Assembly: GCA_022113835.1 (NCBI GenBank)
Contig: JAILWY010000009.1
Location: 2,517,501 to 2,581,500 of the forward strand
Length of the DNA: 64,000 nucleotides
DNA from: Atopsyche davidsoni
Taxonomy: Eukaryota > Arthropoda > Insecta > Trichoptera > Hydrobiosidae
Reading direction: 5' to 3'
Shown: piece after piece, positions 1-11,256 of the stretch
Numbering within the stretch: position 1 is the stretch's first letter
Layout of the letters: every line of letters starts with the position of its first letter
Notes under the pieces: model-generated
What the model was told of the DNA's origin: nothing
Database searches by the model: none
The model's input: the letters and a program-made list of their open reading frames with translations, nothing else
Program-made: the position numbers and the translations under genes

Positions 1-108
1 AGAATTTATAAAACCTAAAATAACACTTGTAAAATACATTTATTTTTTTACGAACATAACGACAAACAAATCATATGAAACAATGTTTTTAGTTTGATGA
101 CAAGGGTA

Positions 109-2302
109 CTAACCGACAGTAGCGGTAGGTTTAGCAGGAGCAGGAGAAGTTTTAGGGTAAAGGGGCCTGTTAGCGAGCGCTAGACCAGGCAAAGTGGTCA
201 CCGGCACACTACTGTCAGATAAAGTTTCTTCAGGAATTGTTTTGTCAATGAACTTATGGATCTTATACGGCGACAGTTCTACAACGTAGACTTGCTTTCC
301 ATCCTTGGATACAGCCACGTCGTGGGGATTTGAGAAGTCTGTACCGTGGGGACCGAACTGTGAGACAAGTTTTTTCGTGGTCATGTCAATTACGTAGCCG
401 CGAATCACATGGGATGTTGCCTCTGGCCCATTCACTACATATAGCTGTCCTCCTGTAAAAAAATATCCATGGATACTTAATAATAAATAACAATAACAAG
501 TTGCGTTGTGCTCTGTTACAACTGCATTTCTAAGTTTATCAGTATAAGTTAAGAATAGTCACCTTTAATAGGAGAATAGGCTACACTAAAAATGCGGGAG
601 CCGATAATTGGAGAATGGTACTGTGAGAAGAAGGTGCCATTACTGCAGTGATAGCACTGCACGCGCCCATTTTCACGATCCGCCACGCAAACTAGCCCTT
701 TGTCTTCTGCCACCACCACTGCGTGGGGCACAGCAAGCATGTATGGATTCGGAATAGTCTGGCCCACTGAATGTCACGGAAGCAAACATTAAACAAACTC
801 AACAACAATTATTTATTTTTGAAAAAAATAAAGTTCTAAAAAAAACTAAATGCCAAAAGAATTACACACATTAATGGTGTATGATGTATTTAATAATGCA
901 ATAAAAATAAATAAACCAACTTTCATAGTAATTGGAACATGACCCAAAAATTGTCCAAATTTGGGCTAATAAATAATATTGCTCTGTGTATCATTCAAGT
1001 GTTTGATTAGATTCTAATCCAATCAACATCTGAGGATAAATTTCAAAGCTTAGACCGAAAAGAATATTTCAGGCATATCTAATACCGATATGTTAAACAA
1101 TAATCTTTACAGAAACAACCTTATAAACAAACCTCGAAAAGTATTTTTTCCCCACTGAATCAGCCTTCTTCCTTCGGCAGAAAACTTGATAATTCGAGTA
1201 TTGCAATAGCCATCAGAAACGAAAAACTCCCCCGACTCCATTACGGCAACTCCACTAGGTTTGCAGAAGTGCTTATGATCATTACCAGGGGTGAAGCTTA
1301 AAAGTTATAAACATATTTAGATAAAGTCGGTATTCAATAGTCTGCAAAATTACAGTTAATCATTACCTAACACCAAGCACCATACTCGGTTTTAGTTTAT
1401 CTCCTGATGAAAACTTCATTACTTGATGAAGGGCGACATCTGTTATCCAAACATTGTTCAAATTATCCACCGTAATTCCGTGTGGCATATAAAACCTGCA
1501 ACAATTATGTGTGCAAAATATCACTAGGTACAGCTAGCATATTCAATTATTGTTTTCTTTTATCACATGTGACTTACAAATTCTCTCCCCATTGATCCAC
1601 GACATCGCCAGTGGTTGCATTGAGCACCACAATAGTAGAAGCCGAAATAGGTTGCTGACTTTTGCCAGAGTAATGATTGTCTCTGGTGAAAGTAGTCTGG
1701 TCCCAAATGTGAGTTCCACGATGGAATACCACCACTCGGCCCGCTGGGTCGATGGTGACGGCCGAAATCTGCCCTAGTGACACACTCGGTGACGGCCAAT
1801 TTGGCACCCAGGTTGGAGCTAAAAGTGATCAATTTCAATGCTTTTTTTAAAAATTTAATTGTTTTATTTGAGCATTCACACATTGAAAAATATTATATAG
1901 GCTTACTGAAATTCAACCTGCTGCCAGCTGTATCGTCATCAGCAAAGCTTGATGGCAGGTTGTGGGTAGCAGGCCAAGGGATTTTTTCGACAGGCTCGTT
2001 TTGCAAGGAACCGGTATAGTCTGGATATTGATTAGGATCACCGTAGTCGGGAGTATCGGGATATATTGGCGCTGGAGGTATATAAAACTCCCCAGCATTG
2101 AATAGCCTTTTTTCCACATGCTAAAACCAAATAAATGACCGATATTGAATACTTTTCTAATGTACCTAATGAAATTAGTATTAAAATATTCCGAACTCAT
2201 TTTCTAAATACTTACATGTTGAGTAGAAATAGACACGATACACGTGAATATGAGCAACAGTGTTGATACATATGGTAGACCTCTACTAATTTGAGGATTC
2301 AT
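109..2302 (-). CDS. Pal: Peptidyl-alpha-hydroxyglycine alpha-amidating lyase (PAL), secreted
   Basis: PAL performs the second step of neuropeptide C-terminal amidation: it cleaves peptidyl-alpha-hydroxyglycine to the amidated peptide plus glyoxylate in secretory granules. Seven coding exons were traced on the minus strand: 2302-2216, 2120-1907, 1818-1578, 1495-1367, 1296-1133, 766-563 and 452-109. They total 1383 nt, giving 460 aa in one frame, all with GT-AG junctions. Residues 1-29 have a hydrophobic signal-peptide core (LLLIFTCIV). The rest is an NHL-type beta-propeller. Family active-site residues are visible: Arg134 (in HRGTHIWD), zinc ligands His186 (MPHG), His293 (PHAVV) and His390 (PHDVAV), and Tyr254 (SDGYCN). 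Their spacing matches the PAL domain of vertebrate PAM almost exactly. This is the insect arrangement, where PAL is separate from the hydroxylating PHM half. A polyA signal (AATAAA on minus) lies at 44-39. Residues 30-100 are divergent and Pro/Tyr-rich. Confidence 0.95.
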
Positions 2303-3453
2303 AATAGAGTGTTCAGTATTCGCTAGATATTTGATAAAATATACGATCGGAAGAACTTAGGCACAGTGATTATTTTATCGGCAATTTATATTACCAAAAC
2401 TATTAGTAATTAATAGCTGCACCCGAGGCATCTGTCAAACAACGTTTGACAGTGGTCATAGACTAGATTTAAATAGACAATAGACATCAACAAGCTTTAA
2501 AAATAAAATATTAAATAGTAACCCACTTCCACTGAACAATTTATCATTTTTTACTGTTGAAAATTCATCGATGGGTATGAAATTTTTAAATAAGCTCGCA
2601 CAAAAATTTGATTTAGGAGATTTCGAAAATTCATATTTTTAATTTATCATCATGATAAAAGTTTTATAGCATAATTTAGGTGCGATTTGAACTAATTTAA
2701 AATGTTGATTTTATTTTCAACAATTTGCATAATATCTTGCACATATAAAACTTGTTGGATAATGCCTGAAACAATTTAGATTTTGATATGTATTAATTAT
2801 GATCTTTATGTACATATTTACTAGCTCTCTACAGCACTAATATTTTCTGCAATAATGAGACAAATTAATACTAATTATTGTCTTATACCTTAAATGCAAT
2901 TTTTAAATAAATAGTATATATTTTTTTTAGTACTTGATTATGTTTTGAAATTAATGCTTTTGGCTTAATGTAGTTGACCAGATTCACGAGTCTATTGAAA
3001 TAAAATACCATTGTTATTCACCAGAATTTACCAAGTGTAATTTAGTTTTAAACTCTCTGAGGTGAATAATAAAAGTTGAGCAATGAGTTTGCTTGTCAAA
3101 TACAGGATAATCCTATTAATTTTATAAAAAAACTAAAACAAAACCAAAAAAATATTCTATCTTTATTAAATATTTCAAATGAACAATTCATTGTGCAAAT
3201 ATTTTGTATATACACATTGAATGCAGTTAACTGGTTAACAAAATGAGGATAAGATAATAAAAGAATATAACCGCCAGTCTATAGTTTTATATATTTTATC
3301 ACAATAAAAAAATGCAATAAATTTATAAGTATAAACGTAAAGCATAAGTTGCAGATTGAAATTTCAATATCCATTGATAATTTTAAAAAATTATTTGTTA
3401 ACAACAAATATTTATTTTCAGATCAGAATGAACATCTTCATGTTAAAATATAT
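2303..3453. other. Intergenic: PAL upstream region and ZCCHC7 3' flank
   Basis: AT-rich spacer between the PAL start codon and the stop of the next minus-strand gene. It should hold the PAL promoter/5'UTR on its left side and the 3'UTR of the ZCCHC7-like gene on its right; a minus-strand AATAAA lies at 3416-3411, about 40 bp past that stop. No supported gene was seen. Confidence 0.5.
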
Positions 3454-6400
3454 TTACTTATCAAAATATGTACCCAAATTATTACACTTTCCATAAATAC
3501 AACTATGAGCCTCATTCAATATTTTATGGATGTCAGCAAGTGTATTCTTTGAAAAATCATTGGTCTCGATTTGTTTTATAGCAAATCTTAAATTAGAATG
3601 TATTTCTTTAATGAGCAAGGGTGCTTGCCTGTTGCTACGCATTTTTTTTTCAAGTTTTGATCGCGCCATAATCAAGCGAGTCAGCAGAGGATGTCCATTT
3701 TTATTATTAACGATTTTGCCAAATTTTTCTCTAGGAACTCGTATACTAAGAGGATTTGGCAACAACTTCTGATATCGACCTTCAAAGTATTGCTCAATAA
3801 GCTCAGAGTAATCATCCCGCGGTTTTGTAGAAAAAATAGAATTATATATTTCACCCATCTCATCTCTCATTCCTTCGCTGATCTCAGGAGCCTTCTGGAG
3901 CTTCACGACTTCCATGATACATCGCAATTGCTTGACTTTGGTCACTCCGTTAGACAAGCCGGCCTGGCCTATTAATATCATATTTAATACTTTGCAAACT
4001 TTATTAATTTTTTTGCAAACTGTTTCCACCGGGTTTATTCTAACCCGTTTCTTTTTTATTGTTTGATCGTAGCGCGATTTCAAACGCAAAAAGGAATTAT
4101 ATAACTGTGCTGGATTTCCAAGATTATTTTTTAACAAATTTAGATCATTATGTAACATATTTAAAGCAGAATATTTGTTTTTTGGAATTAACATTCTCGA
4201 GGGTTCTGATTGCGATTTTAGCCAAGTTTTCATTTCTTCTTGGAATATTTGGTGCTTTTCTAGACATCTAGATAATATAATTCTATGATGTGATTTATTA
4301 CTTTCTTTAAAGAATGACACACCCAAATCGGAAGATAATTGGTCTAGAAAGTTTTTGCCTTTCAGAGATTTAAGCAAACTCATCTCATGCCCTGACAATC
4401 CCACACTAGATATTTTACACAAATCGTTGGTTTTTAATGAATTTTTACAAGGCACATTCAGAGTATCAAAGAGTTTGGTAGAGACTGGAGATGTAGGCAG
4501 TTCATTTGGGAGTTTAACATCTTTTATATTAGATACCTTCACCGCTTCTGTGGTATTTTGTTTTCTCTTCTTTGGGGATATAACTTGCAGAGAGCTTGAA
4601 GGTCCTTGAGGGGTTGCCAGTTTCTCTCCCTTCCTCTTATCAGAAGATATATCAGATGATGTTGGCTTAATGCATGGTGAGCTTGGATTTTCATTGATAG
4701 TATTTGGATGGCTTTTAGAAGTGGACTCTTTAGATAATTCTTTTACCGTAGCAGGTGCGTATATAGGAGAGTAATTAAATACAAAGGGAGAGGGAGGAGC
4801 AAAGTCAGAGAATGTTATATAGGCTTTGCAAGAATTAATCAAATGTCCTCGTTTTGTACACCCACTACAGTGAAGCTGCGATTGTGGTTTTCGATTTGTA
4901 TCTTGGATAAGTGGAGATTCATTTTTTATCTGCAAATATAAAAATCGTGAGATTTCAAAAATGTCCAAAATATGTTTACTGACTAAATACATCATATGAA
5001 TGTCAAAATATATATTTTTTTAATATTCATTGGGCTATAAAAATAATTGATATTTACCGTTAAATGATATCTTCTCCAAACGTCAGGACATCTATTGTTG
5101 GGGTGACCAAAGTCCTGACATATCTCGCATTGAATATTCTTCCAAGAATGACAATTACGACAACGGGATGAAAAAGTGCTGTTGGGCGCGCCACACTGAA
5201 AATTAAAAAAATATAACTTCATTTTCATTTTTATTTTTACAAATATTTTAACAGAACTCTATTATTAGTTGCGGTAGCAATTTTTATTGTATATTTAAGC
5301 TGAAGCAGCATTTTCAACACAAACCACATAAATTAACAAAAAGGAATGCAGTGATAGTTTGTTTACCTGCTAGAACTTGAACTAATTTAGATAATTATGC
5401 AAAAAGCATGACCATTATTATTATTTTTTATTATAAAATGATAACAGTTGGCAATAAAAGTAGCAATATTGCGATAATAAAAGTTGGAAACATTAATATT
5501 TTTTCAATATTTGAAAAAGCTGCTCTCTCTATAAATCCGTGTAGGGTCAGTTTATTTAAAATAAAATTTAAAAAAATAAGATATCACTTACATTGAGACA
5601 AATTTTATTGGGACACATAAGTTCCTTGTGCCCCAAAGATCCACACATCTTGCAACATTTTGCTTTCATGTGACAATTCTCATCTTTATGGCCAAATCTG
5701 TTACAATGCCCACAGCTAGAACAAATAGAAAGAAATTCTGGTATGATAAATCTAATATTCACACATGATTAATATTAAAAATACCATATACCTATGATGC
5801 TTGTTAAAAACATTTTTACATACCTAACAGGATACTTTTTAGAATTTCTCCTTCCTCTTTGCATATCCGCAGAGTTGATTGCCCAATACTCTCGACCATC
5901 TAATTAGATAAAAAACAAAATTAAAATATGTATCAATATTTAATAGAGACTTAAAGGCAGCAATAGGATTACTTATTTTATAAGAAAGCTTTTACTGTGT
6001 TTAAAATAAAGAATAACTAATAATATGCATGCGTCATGGGTAAATTAAAGAATAAATACTTACATGGCATTTCTTTCTTAAGTTTTTCGTGGTCAAAATC
6101 AGTTCCCCAGTTTTCATTGTAAAAAGAATGCATGTCTTCAGTACACTTTTGAATTGACATTTTTGTTTCTTTCGTTTTTTTATTTGTATTTAATTTATCT
6201 GACGTCGATAAGCTGGAGTTAGTGTCTTCTGAAATCTGTGAAACGACTTTTTGCTTGTCACTAGAGTTGGAGATGTTCATCCCTACGACATTTGCCATAA
6301 TAAGTTGGCTTTCATCAACTTCATCACTCAATGAAAGATAGGAATCATCTTTATTAGTTTCTGACAATATTTTTTTCTTAGCTCTTCTTGACAATGGTGT

Positions 6401-8638
6401 CACAGGAACATCGATTAAACTCTCCGGTATATCTGAACTCTCAGATTCATAAATATCTATGGGAGGGATAACATAGCTCTGATCGGGAACGGGATACGTT
6501 TTAGATTTAGTGCGCCTTCTTTTCTTTTTAATTTTACTTTCAGGGGTTGCAAAACACTCTTCGGCATGATTGGCTATAGTATCAACTGAGGAAGTGCTCA
6601 CATCAGCCGAGCATTGATTCAATGAAGTAATAACTGATGTAGTAATCTCAATCATTGAATCTGGACCATGGATAAGTTTGGTTTTCTTTTTTGTTTTTGA
6701 TTTAGAATCTTTTCCTTCTTCACAAATGGGAACGTCACATATGTCTGAGCCGTGTAACCCAAAATTAAATCTAAAACTAGAAGGATCGTTGTCTTTAGAA
6801 GATATATTCAAAGAAGAACAATCATTCTGTATAAAGTCATCAGAAACAGAGGACATGATGGACGGCACTGGGCTGGTACAAGAGTCTGTTACTTTACCAG
6901 ACGAGTTTTTATTTTTATTCAAGTTTTCTTTGTTATTTGATGAAACAGGAGTCGACATCGCAGGATAATTAATTCTTGACGAAGACTTGGTTTTACTGGG
7001 GGGTGGCTCTTCTCGCATCTCAGATAGCACTTCATCATCAGAACTATCAAGGTAGATAGTCGTCGGCAAGTTTTCTGGTACATCTACTTCAATCACTGAA
7101 TCATCATCACTACTGCTATCCAAATTGATAACATGACTTTTAGAAATTGAAGTATTCGCTTTTATCTTTTGTTTTTTCGTCGATTTTGATTCAGAGATTT
7201 TATTCTTATTAATTTTTTTTTTCTTGATGGTACTCCCACCTTGAATATTTCCAATGGACTTTCGAGACACTTTATTGTTAGAATGTTGCTGCCCATATCG
7301 GCCAACAGGAACGCCGACTTCTTCAACAGAAGTTTCTTTGCCTTTGGAGAGATGAGGTATAGAGGATTTGTCTGGTGGAGTATTCTTATACTCTGTAGAA
7401 GATTCTAAGTCTTTAGAACTTCTTTTGTTTGAGGTAACACTAGTTCTTCTCTCATGTATACTAGGAGAATCATCTTTGCTTGAATTCAATTCTTTTTGCA
7501 TGACGCTGTTTGTATTGTCTACATTTTTAAGTCGTTGCTGATTATCTTCAGGTCCAAGTTCTTTGTTTACTTTTTCTTTAGGGCTTTTACTAAATAGCGA
7601 TTCTAATATATCAGAACCATTTTTTGATTCAACTACAATTACATCTTCAGATGATAGATTTGTAGGGTGTAATTTATCAATAATGATGACGTCATCAGAA
7701 AATTCCACTTGAGAAGTGGAATCTTCACGTAATCCTGTTTGCTTGTCAGAACCAACATCAGTACATTCATTTCCATGTTTCCTGCATGTCTTATCAGAAA
7801 TATCGATAACTGATTTATCTGGTTTTTGGATGACGTTCAAATTTTTGTCATGTGAGATACCAGGAGCAGTTTTGTTTGACAAAGGGCTGTCAGATGATGA
7901 ACTTTTAGTTTTTTTTCGTTTATTGTTTGTTTTATCTGCACTATCATATGATTCAATCAGTATAGAATCTTCATCGTGTTTTTTGTTAATTATATTGGAA
8001 GAAGCATGGTTATTGGAAACCTCTTCATCAATAGTAATGACTCTATTATCACTATTGGATTTATCATCTGTTTGATTATTTTCTGATAATGCGGCATTGT
8101 TATTTATTTTTAAATAACAATTGTTGACCTCACGAGGAGTAGAAGATGAAGCAGACCAGTATCTACCTGTAGTTTGATGATTTTTCACAATCTGAGGATT
8201 GACAGAATCTGAATTCTTAGGTGAAGCATTAATAGGTATCAAGTAAGATGAATTATCAGCATGAGCGTAATGTATCAATGCGTACATTTGAGCTTGAAGC
8301 TCGTCTTCATCACTTATAGATTCGCCTAACTCCTATAACAATAATAATATTATTAAAACATCCTATTAGACTGTTAAACATGTTATAATTCTTTGATTTC
8401 AATATACACTACATAAAACACACCATACTTGTGATGAAATTAAATAACATTTCTCATAAACAAAGTGATATAAATATATTCATACGAATAAAATTTGAAG
8501 TCTATAAGAAATCTAGTTTATTTTTAGGTATTGATATATAACTTAAGTAACGTTATTTTTATTAATATTTAGTAATAAACACATACAATCCGTATAACCT
8601 AAAAAGAGTTGAAATAACGTACACCATATTCTTACCAT
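3454..8638 (-). CDS. ZCCHC7: ZCCHC7/Air-like CCHC zinc-knuckle protein (TRAMP complex type)
   Basis: Six coding exons on minus: 8638-8636 (the ATG alone, followed by GTAAGA), 8332-6064, 5899-5824, 5715-5592, 5195-5058 and 4929-3454. They sum to 4086 nt, 1361 aa, with phases consistent at every junction. Residues 2-757 are a low-complexity Ser/Asp/Lys-rich region with acidic SSDDD/SSDDE runs and Lys-rich stretches, probably disordered and nuclear. Four CX2CX4HX4C knuckles follow at about 784-797, 804-817, 847-860 and 891-904. The hallmark CPDVWRRYHLT comes right after the third knuckle, as in ZCCHC7 and yeast Air1/Air2. Those proteins are the RNA-binding subunits of TRAMP, which marks aberrant nuclear RNA for exosome decay. 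The C-terminal 450 residues are Lys-rich and unrecognised. The protein is much longer than vertebrate ZCCHC7 (about 540 aa). An alternative start is the in-frame ATG at 8287. The function is inferred from the knuckles. Confidence 0.9.
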
Positions 8639-9424
8639 AATGCTTGTGAAAAAATAAACCACTACTTAACATTCGAAGTATAACAGTTTTAATAATTTGC
8701 ATGAATATATTTTTTCTATTAAACCCAAAATATTATTATAGACAGCCGTAACGTATTTTTAATATTCACGAACTCGACAAGTCATTATTTCGGATTCAGC
8801 AGAGCAGAGCAGACAACAGACCGAGCGAGAGCTCCGAACTCATCCGAGCTACTTCATTCGTGCCAAACACCGCACAAAAAGTAACTCACCACATGCACGC
8901 GCATAACACTAATAAATTACAAAGCTGTCTATGACTAAACAAATGTTTGAAAACTGCAGACAATTATGGTTGGAGGAAATATTTAAAAATTATTTATTTT
9001 ACTAAATTACATAAAATTATTTAAATAAATAAAATTAAAATATATTTTTTAATTAAATCCTTTCATTGATCACACCGGGCATGGCAATACTAAGAACAAT
9101 GCTACGAAGTTGTTGTTTATGATTTGAAGATGTCAGTTTTATCTGGGTTTATTATAGATGTGTAAATTTAAGCTTTGAAGCTCTGAATGAAAACTGTAAC
9201 TCCTTTTTAATTTAATATTAACTTAAAATGTTTTCATTATGATCACATCAAAAGTGCTATTTTCTTCTTAAACACATTGTTGTTTTCTTAAATTTAGTAT
9301 TTTCGTTGTTTGTTATGGCAATCATTTGAGTGACGTGGAACTTTTAAGGTTATGAACTAATTTAGAGATTTTCACTGCTATTTTAGTTCAAATTGTATGA
9401 AAAATTTAGCTCAATTAAATCAAA
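8639..9424. promoter_or_regulatory. Divergent promoter between ZCCHC7-like gene and GOT1
   Basis: The start codons of the minus-strand ZCCHC7-like gene (8638) and plus-strand GOT1 (9425) face away from each other across 786 bp, so both promoters and 5'UTRs must lie here. A more GC-rich stretch at about 8790-8910 stands out from the AT-rich surroundings and is the likeliest transcription start area for the minus-strand gene. I see no clear TATA box. The head-to-head arrangement and the housekeeping nature of both genes fit a bidirectional promoter. This is inferred from layout only. Confidence 0.5.
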
Positions 9425-9847
9425 ATGTTTGAAATAACGGATACGCAAAAAATCGGCGTCGGTCTTGCGGGATTCGGCCTAACGTTTCTTTTCTTGGGCG
9501 TGTTACTGTTGTTTGACAAAGGACTTTTGGCTATCGGCAATATTCTTTTTATTTGCGGTCTAGCGTGTGTCATAGGCTTAGAAAGAACATTTAGATTTTT
9601 CTTTCAAAAGCACAAAGTGAGGGCGTCTATTGCCTTTTTCTGTGGGATAATAGTGGTTTTGCTCGGATGGCCGATAATCGGCATGATCTCCGAGACGTAT
9701 GGATTTGTGTTGCTGTTCAGCGGTTTCTTCCCTGTTGCGATCAATTTCTTGAGAAGAGTTCCTGTTTTGGGGAATGTGCTGAACTTTCCTATCATTAGTG
9801 GTTTTGTCAGTTGGTTGGCCGGTGACTCAAGCAGGACAACAGTCTAA
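9425..9847 (+). CDS. GOLT1B: Vesicle transport protein GOT1 (GOLT1 family)
   Basis: Single-exon ORF of 140 aa, the usual length of the Got1/GOLT1 family. Members are small tetra-spanning membrane proteins of early Golgi and COPII vesicles needed for ER-Golgi and Golgi traffic. Family landmarks are easy to see: the N-terminal TDTQKIGVGLAGFG, FDKGLLAIGN after the first hydrophobic helix, GLERTFRFFFQKHK in the cytosolic loop, LLGWPIIGMI in the third helix and FLRRVPVLGN near the C-terminus. Four hydrophobic segments lie at about residues 10-32, 36-52, 66-86 and 90-112. The start has an AAA context and no nearby upstream in-frame ATG. A polyA signal AATAAA at 10033-10038 fits a short 3'UTR. The gene is divergent from the ZCCHC7-like gene and converges on the SDR gene. 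Identification is firm; intronless structure is what the sequence shows. Confidence 0.96.
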   Translation: MFEITDTQKIGVGLAGFGLTFLFLGVLLLFDKGLLAIGNILFICGLACVIGLERTFRFFFQKHKVRASIAFFCGIIVVLLGWPIIGMISETYGFVLLFSGFFPVAINFLRRVPVLGNVLNFPIISGFVSWLAGDSSRTTV

Positions 9848-11256
9848 TAGTTAACCAGTTATATGTGCAAAGGCAGCTCTTGCCAGACCATGGTAAGTTT
9901 CCGTATCAACTGGTTATAAATGTGTTTCTAACAGTAACAGTAAAATTCAGTGCTAGTTTATATGAAAAATGTGCTGCATGCAGCGTTATTTTTATTTTTG
10001 GCACCTCATTATAGAAAGCTAGAATTTTGATTAATAAACAAGCTGTGTAAAGTAGTGAGAAAGTATGAGAAATGATTATCATGTTTTCTTTGGTGGTTCT
10101 CCTTTATGCAACGGTGAATCATATTTGCTCTCATTATAGAAGAGGTCAATACGATGTGTAAATAATGTTCCTCAACTGTTCACAGTATTTAATGAATGCT
10201 CGACAAAAAGCTAGTTGTTCCTAAATTTTAAATCTAAATATTTTAATAAATCTAAATCAATGACCACACACTTATTAAATAATGTTCCAAAACCATAATT
10301 ATCCGTTTATCTTTTCATAACATATTATTTGAATTTGTGCATACAGGTATATATATGTTAAAAATTTATTTTGCTTCTCATGTAACCTTTGGATCTATAT
10401 AACATTTTCATGTTTTGCACCGTAAAAGCTGCTTACTTTTCTTTTTTCTAAAATATGGCCATGAATTGAACTTGTACCGAACTGCTTTTTATGTATCTCA
10501 ATATTAATGGTAATATTTACTTAATGCCAAAAACATCCCTATATCTTTCTAATATAGAGAATAAATTTTCGTTTTTTAATTATTTAAAACAAAATAATAG
10601 TAATTAATGAGAAAATTTATTTAAAAAAAATTAACCATTTAAACAACAATACTCTTGGTTGTACCACGAGTGAGTGTGCATGTTTAACCTATTAAATAAT
10701 ATGCCAAATCAAAGTAAGAAGTACAAAATTTATCAATTAAAATATTGCTTGATTTTCTTCGTTGGTTCCAAAATACTTCAGTACTTACCGACTAACTTTT
10801 GGTGACATATAGAACAGGCAATACAGCTACACTTTACAATTATTAAATCACCATGTCTGAACTGGTATATAATGTTTTATATTTGATAACTAATAGTAAA
10901 GGCTAGTGTGTTGTATTATTTTTATTTTTCTATTAAATAATTAAAATACCATATAAGTTTTTTATTATATGTCATACAAACTTAAATTAATTTTAGACAC
11001 ATGTAGTAAACAGTACAAGTTTTTTAGTTCAGTAAATAAATAATAATAAAAGTCATAAATAAGCTATTAAAACATTCTCATGTTGACAATTTCCACTGTC
11101 TTGAAACCATTTCATTCCACAGGTGGCCAGCTTCACTTAACATGTATCTATAATTTTAAAAAATAGCAACATTAATAAAATACCTCTGAAAACTTTTATT
11201 TAATATTGTGCTGTATTATTTTTACTATCTCATAAGTGAAATTTTCAACATAAATT
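9848..11256. other. GOT1 3'UTR and convergent intergenic spacer
   Basis: AT-rich. The first 200 bp is GOT1 3'UTR up to AATAAA at 10033-10038. A strong donor-like GTAAGT sits at 9893, inside that UTR, and could allow 3'UTR splicing. The far right is the SDR 3'UTR, with a minus-strand AATAAA near 11199-11194. Nothing else was recognised. Confidence 0.4.
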
